From: Prorocentrum cordatum
Taxonomy: Eukaryota > Sar > Dinophyceae > Prorocentrales > Prorocentraceae
DNA: 64,000 nt
Assembly: GCA_963575745.1 (NCBI GenBank)
Contig: CAUYUJ010022563.1
Span: 41,001 to 105,000, forward strand
Direction: 5' to 3'
Shown here: one piece after another, positions 49,155 through 61,019 of the stretch
How the letters are laid out: every line of letters starts with the position of its first letter
How positions within the stretch are numbered: the stretch's first letter is position 1
Program-made: the position numbers and the translations under genes
The notes under the pieces: model-generated
Databases searched by the model: none
What the model was told of the DNA's origin: nothing
The model's input: the letters and a program-made list of their open reading frames with translations, nothing else

Positions 49155-50060
49155 TGGGTTGTCGGAGAGGAGGCGAGGGGGAAGTGAGGAGAGGTGTGAA
49201 GAGGTGGGAGGTCGGAGGGGGGAGGAGTGGGAGGAGTGGGAGGTGGGGAGGAGATTTTGCGGAGATCGGAGGCCAGAGGCAGACCATTTCAGCGATAAGC
49301 CGTAGACACCCGAAACAGAACACTTCCTCTAGCGGCGCTTGTACCGCTGCATCTGCCTCTGAACGTTGGAGGGGGGGGGGCGTCACTCCACGCGGCATTC
49401 TCTCTCTCTCTCTCTCTCTTGGATGAGACCTCCCAACTCTGGTTTTTGTCAGGGCCGTGTTCGCCCGCGGCAGCGGAGTGCCCTTTACAATCGGGGCCTT
49501 CTCGTAAGTTTCGCACGATTCCGCCGAAGCGTCGCAGAGTCCGCGCATAGACCTTTTCGGAAGCCCCGCAGAAGTTGTTTCCAGAAGCCCCGCAGAAGCC
49601 CCTCGCTGGCCCCCCAGGCGTCTCTCAAACGCCTCCCAAAAGTCACACAGTCGTCTCTCAGAGGCGTTTCAGTCGCCTATCGGACGGCTCCGGGAAGCCT
49701 GTCAGTCGCCCATCGGACTCCTCTCAGTCGACTCTCGGAGTCTTCGCGGAAGCCTTCTCGAAAGGTTCTCGGACTCCAGGCGGCAGTTTCTATCATGATA
49801 CATGTCCTCAGATATAGATTCGCTAAGTTTAGCCTGTTTGATTCGGCATTCAAGCGCCCCCCTGGAGCCCTTACCACCACCCTTGGACCTGGATAATCTT
49901 TGGATAATCCTTTCTGTAAACCCTCGTCGGATAATCCTTGGAGAATCCTTGGATAATCCTTGGATAATCCTTGGACCTGGCTAATCCTTGGATAATCCTT
50001 GGAGCTTACCACAACCCTTGGAGAATCCTTTCGGTGAGCCTTGAGGGGGCCTTCTGGGGG
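49155..50060. repeat. simple and minisatellite repeats
   Basis: 49155-49260 GAG/GGA-rich; 49402-49422 TC; 49555-49770 imperfect GAAGCCCCGCAGAAG and CAGTCGCCTATCGGAC units; 49886-50035 a 12-14 bp GGATAATCCTTGGA array. No gene supported. Confidence 0.75.
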
Positions 50061-50205
50061 CGCCGACCGCACCTGCAGAGGGCGCCGGAGGCCGCCCCGG
50101 AGGGCGACGGCGGCACCTGCAGAGGGGGCACCATCGGCACTTCGAGACCGGGGCCAGCGAGGGCACGGCCAGATGTCGGGAGCGGAAGACCAAGAGGGTT
50201 TGCCA

Positions 50206-50341
50206 GGACCCGGGTTCGCCATCGTTTTTTGACGACCGCGACTCGGATTTTGACGAGGAGGAGTTTTGTGGGATGTTTGCAGCGGGAGGCCTCTTCAAAA
50301 TGCAGGCTCGGCCTCGTCGGGAGCGGAAAAGAGGGGGGTGA
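50206..50341 (+). CDS. 3'-terminal exon-like segment, acidic then basic
   Basis: The frame after an AG reads DPGSPSFFDDRDSDFDEEEF then CGMFAAGGLFKMQARP and RRERKRGG, ending in TGA (50339-50341). Acidic and basic blocks suggest a regulatory or nucleic-acid-binding tail. Upstream exons not found. Confidence 0.3.
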
Positions 50342-50594
50342 TGACTAGGGGGGGGTGGATATCATGGCGCGGGCCATGATTTTTCCCCAATTTTCATGGC
50401 GCCTCTTCTTGTTTCATTACGTTCCTGGCCCCCCCGCTGGGCCGCGCACATGCCGCCGGTCATGATTTGCACCCCCCCTCTTGGACACCCCCCTCTTGGC
50501 CGCTCCCGAGGAGTCTTGCTTCCAAAGGGTTCTTGCACTTGTTGCATGGAAGGAGGACAATGTCACATCACGACTGCGGAACAACCCATCCTGC

Positions 50595-50735
50595 TGCTTG
50601 GCATCGCTCGGGCGCGTGCATGTGTTCTCGGCGAGCACCATCGGGAAGCCTCTTGGAACATTCCTGCGAAGAAGTGCAGGCACGAAGCTGAACAACGCAC
50701 GGGGAATGGACGTCCGAGCGATGGCGAGGCTAGGG
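50595..50735. repeat. dispersed repeat copy (see 8996)
   Basis: Shares ordered blocks with 8996-9125 (GGCATCGCTCGG, TTCTCGGCGAG, AATGGACGTCCGAGCGA). Confidence 0.5.
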
Positions 50736-51283
50736 GGCGAACGAGCGGTTGCTTGCAACCCGATGTGGAGCGAGTTCGGCGAGACGCCTGCCGGGCCCTG
50801 CGACCGGTGGAGGATCGCCCCGCGCGCCCCCTTGCCCCCAAGGCGAATGTAAGCAGTGGTGGGCGGACGCGGCCCACGAGATGCGCCAGGCCCCCCTCCC
50901 TGGATGCGGACGGAGGAAGGAGAAGGAAGAAGGAACAAGGAGGAGGAGCTCACGACGTATGGCGGGGGCCGGGGAGGCGCGAGATGCTTCCCACTCGGCA
51001 TGGAAGCGCGCGGCCGCCTTAGCCTGCGCGCCCTCGCATTTCTCGAAGACTTGGCCCTCCAGCGGGCTGCGCGGACGCCAAGACAGCCAGTGGGTGTTCT
51101 ACGGATGAAATTCGGCATCGCGCTCGTCCGGGCGCTCCCCGAGATTGCGGCGAGCGCCAGCAAGGAGAGGGAGAAGCATGGTGCACACGTGTGGATATAT
51201 CTTGATTGGGTCTTCAGCAGTAGGAGCATCAGGACGAGTGCAAGGAGGAGGAGGAGGAGGAGGAGGAGAGCCAGGGCGAGACA

Positions 51284-51517
51284 ATGAGGATGAGGCTGGT
51301 CGTGATAGGCGAGGAGAATCGGACAGAGAAGGAGATGTCAGGCAGCGGTATGCAAAAGCATGCGTGCATTCCCGAGGACGCCCTGAGTGTAGTCGAGTGG
51401 ACGTCGACAACGTGGCCTGTGCTGCACCTCTTGGGGCACGTCGCCGTCGCCGTGGCCGAGGAAGGGGGGCTCCAGCTTCTTGCCGCCTGTCTTTTGCACT
51501 GGCCGCGTTCAGACTGA
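51284..51517 (+). CDS. small open frame, unknown
   Basis: ATG-started frame with MRMRLVVIGEENRTEKEMSG then a hydrophobic LHLLGHVAVAVAEEGGLQLL tail. It could be the last exon of a gene whose previous exon is about 51000-51230 (FGIALVRALPEIAASASKERE, another frame). No family recognised. Confidence 0.25.
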   Translation: MRMRLVVIGEENRTEKEMSGSGMQKHACIPEDALSVVEWTSTTWPVLHLLGHVAVAVAEEGGLQLLAACLLHWPRSD

Positions 51518-51564
51518 GGGACTCCATTCCTTTCCCGCCCTCCCTCGAGCAGTGGCGAAACGTC

Positions 51565-51660
51565 CTGGTTTGCCTATAGGCCCACAAAGGATGTTCTTAG
51601 GAACCCTTTGTGGCGTGCACGAAATGTTCTTAGAACATTTCTGGCCGAGATTGTCTTGTT
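51565..51660. repeat. dispersed repeat copy 1 with palindrome
   Basis: Related to 52945-53035 (CCTATA[A]GGCCCAC, GTTCTTAGGAACCCTTTG, TTAGAAC, TTTCTGGC). It includes the perfect inverted repeat GAAATGTTCT-T-AGAACATTTC. Confidence 0.6.
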
Positions 51661-51789
51661 CTTACACATCGGGTGTGTGGTATAAGAACCGGGTCTTTCT
51701 TCTTAAAGCTTATTCGGGTTCCGAGAACATGTCGCGGTAGACTTATACGAATGCCGGGACGGTCGGTCCTTGCTCAAGTTCCGCATTTC

Positions 51790-52245
51790 CCTTCCTCCGT
51801 CCCTTCCGCGGAGGGACGGAGGAGGGGAAGGGCGGAAGGAGAGGGGGCGGGGAGGGGAGGGGAGGAGGGAGGGGACGGGGAGGGAAGTCTCCTGCTTCCG
51901 CGCGCTGCGGGAAAGAACAAAAACGAAGCCAAAAGGCCGCGCCTGTCTAATTTTTTCGGAGGGAGGAGGAGGAGAAGAGGAGGAGGAAGGAAGGAGGAGG
52001 AGGAGGAGGAGGAGGAGGAGGAGGAGGGAGGGGGGGGGGGGGGGGCCCTTGCCTGGCCCAGGCAGTGGCGGACGAGAGGCCCGCCCCCCGAAGCGGGTCC
52101 AGACCTCTGGAGAGGGGTGAGGAGGAGGGGGAGAGAGGAGGTAGGAGGAGGAGGAGGAGGAGAGGAGGAGGAGGAGGAGGAGGAGGAGGAGGGGGAAGGG
52201 GGAGGGGGAGGGGGAGGGGAAGGGGAGGGGTATGTATGCATGGAG
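51790..52245. repeat. polypurine GGA/GAG tract
   Basis: About 450 bp almost only purines on the plus strand, with an 18-20 nt G run near 52030. Poly-Glu/Gly/Arg frames are artefacts. Confidence 0.9.
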
Positions 52246-52944
52246 GGTGTCCTTGCCTCCCTCCCGTCCCCCTTCCCTCCCCCCTGCCAGCTCCCCCCAC
52301 TCTGCCCAGATAGACCGCAGGAGGGCCAGAACCGAGAGAGGTTGTGAGGTGTTCGTTTGTGTCAGCACCCAAGCTCGATTGCTTGTGTGACCCTGGCGCC
52401 TTGAAAGTCGACGTAGTAAGGACACAGTGTTTCACCCTTGCACCCTTTACCACTTCGCAACGCCCTTGGCCATCGATCCTAGAGCAGGCGGCCAGCTTTC
52501 GGACTCGGCCCTTCATAACGCGGCCACGCTGCTTGCCGCGCTCCTCATCGAGACGATCCAGAGTTCCTCGTGCCCCATTTCAAGCTCTCGCTGGGAAGGC
52601 CCCCTCCCCGTCTCCTCCTTTCTCTGTACCTCCCCCCTCGCAGCGAGTACGGCCACTTTGGCTTGGCGTGTCGCTCCGCCGGTTCTGGCCCACCACGCTT
52701 TCGGAGTGGCACGCTAGCCGCGACCCATTCCAAAGCGTCAAGGCCCCGAGCTTTCCCGAGCCTCCCGCCGCTCGGCACGGGGTGACGCCGCTGTCCGCTC
52801 GCAGGGCACAGCGTGTCGCCAGGGCCGCCGCCGCGACACGCGATCCGCGACATGCTATCAACAAGTACCTGGTTGCATGCGTTCTGCCAGGAAGACACTG
52901 GCACCAGCGCGGGCAATGCGCAAGCAGTCGCGAAGCTTCTTGAC

Positions 52945-53035
52945 CTGCCTATAAGGCCCACCAAATAATGTTCTAAGAACCCTTTGCGTTTTGCACAACA
53001 TGCCCTTAGAACGCTTCTGGCTGCGACCGTCGTGC
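52945..53035. repeat. dispersed repeat copy 2
   Basis: Diverged partner of 51565-51660. The palindrome is degraded here. Confidence 0.6.
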
Positions 53036-53115
53036 GTTGATACGCCGGATGAAATTGCTAAAGCATTTCTCTCTACCCGGCAGGTTGGGGGTCGTTTGAT
53101 TTTTAAATACATATT

Positions 53116-53127
53116 TTATATACATAC

Positions 53128-53166
<39 letters not shown>

Positions 53167-53210
53167 TATATATATATATATATTATATATATATATATAT
53201 ATATACATAT
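53116..53210. repeat. TA-rich microsatellite
   Basis: Alternating TA with short interruptions, in sharp contrast to the GC-rich surroundings. Confidence 0.95.
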
Positions 53211-53499
53211 AACGGCGCACCGGGTCCGGGGGCCCGGGGCCGGGACCCGACCACAAATGTGGGCCCCGGGGGGCCGGAGGCTCGTCGGACCGCCGGACGC
53301 CGTCCAAGATCGTTCGCAGGCGGCTTCGGAAACGCGCTCCGATGGCTCAGATGCCTTCCAAGACGCCTGTCATGACACCAAGAAGGTCCCAGAAGCCTCC
53401 AAGACGCTCCGAGAGGCAGCCCAAGAGAGGCCCAAGAAGCAAAAATCGTGCCATTCCTATGGGAAAACGTATATTTTTCGCATGTTCGCCTCTTGGGCT

Positions 53500-53800
53500 T
53501 TCACCGCGTCCAAGACGGCCCAAGAGGCGCCCAAGACCGCCCCAAGACGGCCCAAGAAGCTTCCAAGAGGGCCCCAGGACAGCCCAAGAGGGCCCCAAGA
53601 CGGCCCAAGAGGCGCCCAAGATGGCCCAAGAGGGCCCCAAGACGGGCCCAAGAGGGGGCCCAGAGGGGGACCACGAACCGCAAGCTCGAGCGTTCCGCCC
53701 CAAGAGGCCGCCAGGAGGCCCCAAGGAGGCCCCTCAAGAGGCCCCAATGGACCCCCAAGAGGCCCAAAGGAGGCCCCGAGAAGCCCCAAATCGGCCCCCA
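53500..53800. repeat. CCCAAGAGGCCCC minisatellite
   Basis: Irregular 12-18 bp units of CCCCAAGA[C/G]GGCCCAAGAGG. Related in motif to the array at 10.4 kb. Confidence 0.8.
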
Positions 53801-54003
53801 AAATGCTTCGAACCTGCTTCCAGGAGGCCCCCGACAGGTTCAGAGGCTCCCGAGAAGCTACGTCAAACTCCCAGCGAGCGGCCGGACGAGGCCCCCCACA
53901 AAATCACAAGAGGGTTCCAGTATTTGTATCCTTCAGCGCTCTCTGGCCTTCTTCCCCCTGCCCCCTTCCCTGCGACTTTCGTTGACTCAAGCTCGCCTCC
54001 TAG

Positions 54004-54071
54004 CTAGAACCTAAGCGCGCGCGAAGCGCGCGCGTGGTTCTAGTCTATATATATGTGTGTATAATATATGT

Positions 54072-54106
<35 letters not shown>

Positions 54107-54152
54107 TATATTATTATATATATATAATATATAATATATATATATATATATA

Positions 54153-54205
<53 letters not shown>
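54004..54205. repeat. GC-rich hairpin followed by TA microsatellite
   Basis: CTAGAACC (54004-54011) and GGTTCTAG (54036-54043) enclose two GCGCGCGC arms, giving a strong stem-loop. A TA array follows (54044-54205). Confidence 0.8.
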
Positions 54206-54207
<2 letters not shown>

Positions 54208-54369
54208 GAGGTTGGGGGGGTGAGATCGCAGTGAAACGGAGACCCCGCACCGGGAAATCGGTTTCGGTTTCGTGTCTGTGTCGTGCGTGCGGGCGAGGCG
54301 AAGCTGCGCGTGATCCTCCTGTAGCTCGGCCGAAGGGGGCTCGGCGCTAACGCGTGTTGTTAAGTTCAT

Positions 54370-54935
54370 AGTTCATTTTGTTCGGCGCATGCGGCGGGCT
54401 CTCTTATCCAATCCAGCTTACCTGATCCAATCCATATTGTCCAATCCAATCCATCTCATCTGATCCAAACCATTGTGTCCCATCTTATCTTATCCCACCC
54501 AACCCAATCCACCCAACCCAATCCATCAATTCATTTGTTTCTGCGCCTGCGGCGGGCCAATCTAATCCATTCTATAGTATCCAATCCATTCCTTCCAACG
54601 CAACCCATATTATCTGATCCAATTCATCTTATCGAATCCACCCCACCCAACCCAATCCATCAATTCATTTTTGTCGGCGCTTGCGGCGGACTTTCTCATT
54701 TTGCTTTTGAGGTCGATAGTGAGATCGACAATGATATCCACCGATCGTGAGATCGACAGGGAGATTCACCGATAGGTCGGTCCACAGATACGTAGACAGC
54801 GGGATATCATCTTCATCGCGATCATCATTGTGGTGGAGGGAGAGTCTGGTAGAGAGGGAGAGAGAGAGAGAAAGGGCGAGAGAGAGAGAGTGAGGCAGAG
54901 AGGGAGAGAAAGAGACAGAGTGGAAGAGAGATATG
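54370..54935. repeat. ATCCAATCCA array and GAGA tract
   Basis: 54370-54680 is built from ATCCAATCCA/ATCTTATC units plus three TGCGGCGGGC-type boxes. 54838-54930 is GAGA-rich. Confidence 0.75.
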
Positions 54936-55061
54936 ATATCAAGGTGGCAGGCTGGAGGTCAGTCAGGGTGGGCATTTGATCTGAATCCCCCCCAACATCC
55001 TTATCGCCCCCAGGGCGGTCGTATAGGTATCTATACACCTCCCGACACGTCCACCCTGCAT

Positions 55062-55265
55062 ACCGCTGCCGCCAGATCCCCAGGTCCCCCGAGTGTCCCC
55101 GAGTGTCCCACCTCGAGCCATTCTGCATACCGCGGCTGCCAGATCCCCAGTTCTCCCGAGTGTCCCCGAGTGTCCCGCCTCGCGCCACTCTGCATTCGGG
55201 GGCTGCCAGATCCCCAGGTCCAGATCCCCAGGTCCCCCGAGGGTCCCCGAGTGTCCCCGCCTCGC
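55062..55265. repeat. about 68 bp tandem repeat, three copies
   Basis: Units contain CTGCCAGATCCCCAGGTC, CCGAGTGTCCCCGAGTGTCC and GCCTCGCGCCA. Confidence 0.85.
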
Positions 55266-55715
55266 GCCCAGAATGTTACAGAACAGTATTATAAAGTAAA
55301 TAGTGCAGCACGGCACTAGAAACTATTACGGGACATTTCACAACAGCACACGCCAACACACCGGGGGCGCCTGTCCTTTCTGTTCTCGAGCATATATTCA
55401 CGGCCTCCTCCGCATTGCCACATCCTCCCTATACTTCCTCCCGCTTTTGCTTCCTCATATTTAGAATTCTTTGTCCTCCTCAGGAGGATCCGACCTGCGA
55501 CGATATTGACGGTGACGCCGACTGGCCCGTGCTGCGCCGGGAGGCTCAGGACAGCTGTCGGGGAAGCGCGCGCAGGTGTGCGGGGGAGCTGCGCACTCAA
55601 GGCCAGCGGGAGGGGGAGATGGACTTAGGAGGGGATGCATCGACCCCGATCGCCCATCCACCAAGTAGGGGACCGACTACGGAATTGATTTACCTCCGAA
55701 TGATTCCTCTCGCTT

Positions 55716-57330
55716 CGCGGGGTGCACGTCCGGAGCACGTACAGTCACGTCGTCGCGGAGCCTCTGGGGAGCTTCTTGGGGGCCTCCTGGAGGCCTTCTG
55801 GGAGCTTCCCTGTGCCTCTTGGGGCCTCCTTTTTTCAGACTCCCTCCCCATATTTCCTTCCAGCGCCGGCTCTAATCATGGGCGCCGCTGTGGCCAACTT
55901 CCACCTGGCTGGCGCTGCGCCGCAGTTCGCCCAGGTTGGACAAATGAAATTGCACTCCAGTCGCTGTGTGGCCTTTGGGGGGCTTCTTTGGAGCCTTTGG
56001 GAGGCTTCTTGAGGACATCTTGGAGGCCTCTAGGGGGCTTTTTGGGGCCCCTTGGGGGCTTCTTGGGGGCCTCTTGGGGCCTCTTGGGGGCGTCTTTGGC
56101 CGTATTGGGCGCGCTTTTGCGCCATTTCGCCCATTCGGAGGCCGTCTTGGGGGCCTCTCGCGGCCGCCTTGGTGCAGTCTTGGGGTCCTCTTGGGCCGCC
56201 GTCATATGGGCCTCTTGGACCGTTTTGGGGGCCTCTTTGGACCGTCTTGGGGCCCTCTTGGGGGCTTGTTGGGTTGTTCTGGGGCGATTTGGAAAGCTGC
56301 GTGGGCCGCAAAAGCGAGAACGCTAAAATATTACCAAACCGCACGGAAATCAATGATTTTGGCGTCTGAAGGCGCAGTCGTGGGCGCTCTTGGGGCCCTC
56401 TTGGGCCGTCATTGGGTTTTTTTGGGCCCTCTTGGGGCAGTCTTGGACCGTCTCGGGGCCGTCTTGGCCCTCACAGAGCCCATCTTCAGCCGTCTTGGCT
56501 GGTACGTTTTTGAGCCCCAGGAGGGGGGGGGCATCTTGGTCTGTTCATGTGGCGCGACTGCAGGGGGGGGTTTGGGGGGGAGACATAATAATGTAACACA
56601 ATACAACATGTGGGAATTATGCAAACATTGGACACATTGGATCCACTGCGTTACAGCATCCGCGGGAAACGCTGCCGCTCAGCACGTCACTTCCTGACGT
56701 GGATTCCTTTTCGTTTCGCGGGGTGCACGTCCGGAGCACGTACTGTCACGTCGTCGCGGGGCCTCTTGGGAGCCTTTTGGGGGCCTCCTGGAGGCCTCCC
56801 GGGGATTTCTTTTGGCCTCTTGGGCACTTCTTTGGGGCCTTTCCCCACTCCCTCCTTTTCATACACCCTCACCATCTTCCCTTCCAGCGCCGGCTCTAAT
56901 CATGGGCGCCGCAATGACCAATTTCCACCTGGCTGGCGCTGCGCCGCCGTTCGCCCAGAGGGGGGAAAATAACATTACACTCCAGTCGTTGTGTGGCGTT
57001 TGGGGGGTTTTTTGGAGGCCTTTTGGAGGCTTCTGGGGGGCTTCTTGGAGGCTTCTTGGAGGTCTCTTGGGGCCTCTTCGGGGCGTCTTCGGCCGTCTTG
57101 GCGCTTTTGCGCCGTTCCGCCCCCTCGGAGGCTGTCCTGGGGACTTTTCGCGGCCGCATTGGAGCCCTCTTGGGGTCCTCTTGGGCCGTCTTCGCGGCTT
57201 CTTGGACCGTTTCGAGCGCCTCTTGGGAGCCTCTTGGGCCGATTTGGGGCGGTCTTGGGGGAGTCCGGGGTTGTCTTCCACGCCGTGAAGGCCGAAAAGT
57301 CGTGTATAATAGAAATGCACGCTACCCCAA
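55716..57330. repeat. 1 kb segmental tandem duplication
   Basis: 55716-56340 and 56716-57330 are diverged copies. Both have GGGGTGCACGTCCGGAGCACG, then CGCCGGCTCTAATCATGGGC and CACCTGGCTGGCGCTGCGCC, followed by a CTTGGGGGCCTCTTGG minisatellite. The intervening 56341-56715 has no supported gene. Confidence 0.8.
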
Positions 57331-57654
57331 CAAATTCGACGATTTTGGCCTATGGGGCCCCTCTTGGGGATGCTCTTGGAGGCTTCCTGGGCCGTCTGGG
57401 AGGCTTCCGGGGGTATTGGGGCCATTCTGGGCAACTTGGGCCGACCTTTGGTTGTTTCGGGGGCCTCTTGGGCCGTCGTTGGGGCTGCTTGGAGCCGTCT
57501 GGGTCCTCGTGGAGCCCGGAGACTTTTGCCCCCCGCCCCCACCCCCCCCGGCCGAACCAGGCTCCCGGGGGATGGGTTTGGGGAGGGGGAAGCATTTCAC
57601 ACGCCGTGGACCCCAAAGGGTCGGCGGATTTTTCTTTTCGAATCTACAGGAAAA

Positions 57655-57750
57655 AAGTAGAGCTCTCAGTGGATCTGCGAAAAGTCGAAGCGTTTGTCGT
57701 AGATTTGGAGCTCACGCATTTTAGATTCGCTCCCCCACTAGGGGCCCCAT
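57655..57750 (+). CDS. exon-like segment, unknown
   Basis: The frame KKVELSVDLRKVEAFVVDLE then LTHFRFAPPLG follows an AG. Not recognised; possibly chance. Confidence 0.15.
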
Positions 57751-58449
57751 GGCCCAATCCGCTCAGGACCGTGCGGATCTGCTATCGGGGTCCTACCGCC
57801 GATCAGTCGGCGATGAATCGCCGATGCCAGCTCGATGCCTCATGGGCATGCCCCGCCCCCCTCTCAACGTCGCCCCTCATGCACTCCTCCGCGCCGTCTT
57901 CCTCATTATCTCTGCGCGGTGCTTCTCAGTGCAACAGCGGCGCCAATCGTGAGGCTACGCTGTCACAGCACCGCTCATGACGGCGTGGCGATGCTCTTCG
58001 GCCGGCTTTGCCACAAGGGGGCGGGGCCGAGCCGCGCCTCGCATGTGGAAGACAAGATCGCTCACGCCCCAAAGTTCCAAGCCCCCTCTTTCCACTCGTC
58101 AGCACCATCTGCCTCCCCCCTCCCCGTGTCTCGCTTTGCCTCGCCCTGGCTCCCTGTCGATGTCCCCCAACATGTTGGCGCACGCGCCCCGCATCCAAGG
58201 CGCATTTTCAGCTACCAGGTGCCAACATGGCGACAGCATGCGCACCGCAACGTGAGTGGTTTGCCCGTCCGAGGAAAGGACGGTTTCAGACCAGCCGCGC
58301 ATCTCATACATGTCTATGTGGATTGATGTCGTAGGCATCGCGAGACTAAAGTGATCTTGTCTCGCCTACACGTTCCATATCGATATACCGCCTATCACTC
58401 TGTCTCGGCTGGTGTATGCCTTTCCTCCCCACGCGCTCTCGTGTCCACC

Positions 58450-58650
58450 ATGCTGCTTGCTATGCCGTGGTTCGCGGAGGACGTCTTTGGAGAAGGGACG
58501 AACGAGGGCATCAGAGCGATCTTCGGCACCACTCTGAGCAAGCCATTTGACACCTCTTGTCCAGCTGGGCTCTTCTGGGGAGGGGGACAAAGGAGAAGCC
58601 AGCCTCCTCGCCGTTCTGATCGTTGCTGCTGCACTGCAGCGCTGTCGTGA
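58450..58650 (+). CDS. small open frame, unknown
   Basis: Reads MLLAMPWFAEDVFGEGTNEG then IRAIFGTTLSKPFDTSCPAG and stops at 58648-58650. Protein-like but unrecognised. Confidence 0.25.
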   Translation: MLLAMPWFAEDVFGEGTNEGIRAIFGTTLSKPFDTSCPAGLFWGGGQRRSQPPRRSDRCCCTAALS

Positions 58651-58654
58651 ATTC

Positions 58655-58765
58655 TCATTTGCGTATCCGTGTCTCGCTTCACTCAGGAGGGGAAGAAACA
58701 CACAGACACAATTAATCGTCGATCCCCAGGAAACTATGGGAAAATATGGGAAGTGGTGGGGAAGA
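58655..58765. repeat. dispersed repeat pair member 1
   Basis: About 105 bp matching 60772-60880: ACACACAGACACAATTAATCG, CCCAGGAAA, TATGGGAAAATATGGGAAGTG. Confidence 0.85.
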
Positions 58766-58929
58766 CAAAAACCCAGAAACCGCCCCTGCTTTCTACATCC
58801 AGGTCACTGCGGCAGATCCGCCACCGAGCCGGCGAAGCCGTCTGGTGAGGCGGCCTCTCTCGTCTCTACCTCTCGATGGGGGCTCCTGTGGAGTTCCGTT
58901 GCTCCGCCTTCGGCTCCTCCTCCCATTCC

Positions 58930-59403
58930 TCCCACTCCCCTCCTCCTCCTCCTCCTCCTCCTCCTCCTCCTCCTCCTCCTCCTCCTCCTCCTCCGCCTCC
59001 TCCTCCTCCTCCTCCTCCTCCTCCACTCCTCCTCCTCCTCTTCCTCTTCCTCTTCCTCCTCCTCCTCCTCTTCCTCTTCCTCCTCCTCCTCCTCCTCCTC
59101 CTCCTCCTCCTCCCCCTCCTCCTCCTCCTCCTTGATAGGGCAGTTTTGGGAGGGCCCCTTGGGGGGCCTTGTCGATCGTCGCAGGGGCGCTCTCGGGCCG
59201 ACTGGGGGCCATTGTTGGCCGCCCGGGGGGGCGACCCTTGGGGGCCATCGTGGGCCGCCCTCTCGGGCCCGCGTGGGGCGCTTGGGCAAGTCGGGGCGCT
59301 GAGCTCGCGGGGGGGCTCGTCCGCGGCGGGGCCGCCGTCGTGGTGCGGGGGGGGGGGGGCGTGGAGAGGCAGTCCTCCACTCAGCGAGCGGGCATCGTCG
59401 CCG

Positions 59404-59444
<41 letters not shown>

Positions 59445-59480
59445 CTCGTCGTCGTCGTCGTCCTCCTCCTCCTTTGGGTG
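58930..59480. repeat. CCT array, GGG-rich spacer and GTC array
   Basis: 58930-59135 CCT/CTT triplets; 59136-59395 GC-rich with no supported gene; 59400-59475 GTC triplets. Another short CCT array is at 59713-59755. Confidence 0.9.
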
Positions 59481-59906
59481 GAGGGGGGCAGGAGAGGGCT
59501 GGGCCGCTCCTGCCGCGCCCGTGGCGACGTAGTGCAGCGGTGCCGCTGGGGAGGGCGGCGCCGCGCGGCCGTCGGAGCCGCCGGGCACGGCGCCTGGCAG
59601 CTGCACTACGTCGCCACGGCGCCGTGGGCGTGAGGCTCCCTATGGGCTTTCTTCGAGGACCGACAGTCGAGAAATATTCGGGCAAGAGCGCAGAAGGCAG
59701 AAACATACCTTCTCCTCCCCCTCCTCCTCCTCCTCCTCCTCCTCCTCCTCCTCGATAGTGAAGGCAGAAACATACCATAATCACCTACACGGACACTCTT
59801 CTGGCATCGCGGCCGCGCCCGCAGCGCCGCAGCGGTGGCGGCCAGACGGAGGGAGCAGGAGCGCGATGGGCCTTCACGCAGGATGTCAATTCAGCGGTTG
59901 TTAGGA

Positions 59907-60106
59907 TTAAGTCGGGCCTGTCCCCCTACAGGGGGATTTTCGACGATTGTTTAAACAAAAAAAGAGAGAGAAAAAACTAAACATATACCAAAAAGGCACA
60001 TCAAAAGGTAGTCCCCAGACTATGTTTGGAATAGTTGTTGACTATGTTTGGGGTACTTTTAATTTCTTGTCGAATATCCCCTTGTAGGGGGACAGGCCCG
60101 ACTTAA
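59907..60106. mobile_element. MITE, 200 bp, 8 bp target duplication
   Basis: Terminal inverted repeats of about 38 bp (TTAAGTCGGGCCTGTCCCCC ... and its complement ending CCCGACTTAA) flank an AT-rich interior. Target duplication TGTTAGGA (59899-59906) / TGTTAGAA (60107-60114), 7 of 8 identical. Eight-base duplications are typical of hAT elements. No coding capacity. The TIRs also contain a small self-complementary CCCCCTACAGGGGG. Confidence 0.85.
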
Positions 60107-60529
60107 TGTTAGAAGGGAGGAGGCCGAGGTCCATCTTGGGAGCGGAGGCGGAGGAGGAGGCTAGGGCGACACCACAGACCAACCCCTCAGTTAGGGTCTT
60201 CAGTTTCGCTCCCTCGCCTTAGAAAGCGCGTCACGTAGCCGCAGCGTGCCACCCCGGACCGCTTCCTGCACTTCCCTCCGTCAGTCCTTCTCTCCCTCCA
60301 TCGCTCCATCCCCCCCTCCATCGGTCCATCTTGTTCTTCCATCCCACCGTACCTGCCTCCAGTCGTTCTTGTCCCTTTCTTTTTCCATGCGTCCTCTCTT
60401 CCCTGGTTCTCGCTGTCTTCTCCCTGACCTGCTTCCTCCGCTCTTCGCCCTGCTTCCTCATCCTCGTCGTCCTCCTCGGCGCAGCAGGCCGCTTCCAGAT
60501 GCGCAGGGGCCCAACAACGATCACAGCGA

Positions 60530-60612
60530 TCACAAATCACAACGATGACGTTGGGATCGCTATCGTCATCGTTGTGTTTGCTGCCGTTGTCGTGGACCGT
60601 TGTGATCGCTGA
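60530..60612. repeat. GATCACAACGATGACG-type inverted repeats
   Basis: GATCACAGCGATCACAA and its complement-like partner TTGTGATCGCTGATCA near 60600 enclose CAACGATGACG / CGTCATCGTTG arms. Confidence 0.6.
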
Positions 60613-60771
60613 TCATGGCCAGAGCTGCCCGGCGGAGAAGCGAGCCTGGAAGCGCCCGCTCTGGCGGCCGCGAGGTTCCAGTGGGTGGCCACCGTGAAGA
60701 TGTCCCTCTGCGCGCGCCTGGAGGTCAAGTGCGCGCGGGGCACCGCATGCGCGGGGCTTGCGCCGTGCTGC

Positions 60772-60885
60772 CGCAGCTCAGGAGGGGAGAAAACACACAG
60801 ACACAATTAATCGCCCACTCCCAGGAAAGTATGGGAAAATATGGGAAGTGGGGGGGAGAACAAATTCCAGAAAATATGGGGAATC
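60772..60885. repeat. dispersed repeat pair member 2
   Basis: Direct copy of 58655-58765. Both copies lie about 60-160 bp upstream of long CCT arrays. Confidence 0.85.
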
Positions 60886-61019
60886 CTGTTATTTGTGTGT
60901 ATTGATTTGTGTATCCCAGGGCCCCTTCAGCAGCGCCACGGCCGCGCCCTCCGTTGGGGGAGCGTCCGGGTGTCGACGTCTACCGCCCCCCCCCCCGCGC
61001 CCTTCCCCCCACCCCTCCT

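Noticed and set aside
49886-50035. Telomere-like short tandem repeat
   Set aside because: The 12-14 bp GGATAATCCTTGGA unit is not a telomere motif and is internal.
53116-54205. Replication origin or matrix-attachment site in the TA blocks
   Set aside because: Low-complexity TA arrays alone are not evidence of such a function.
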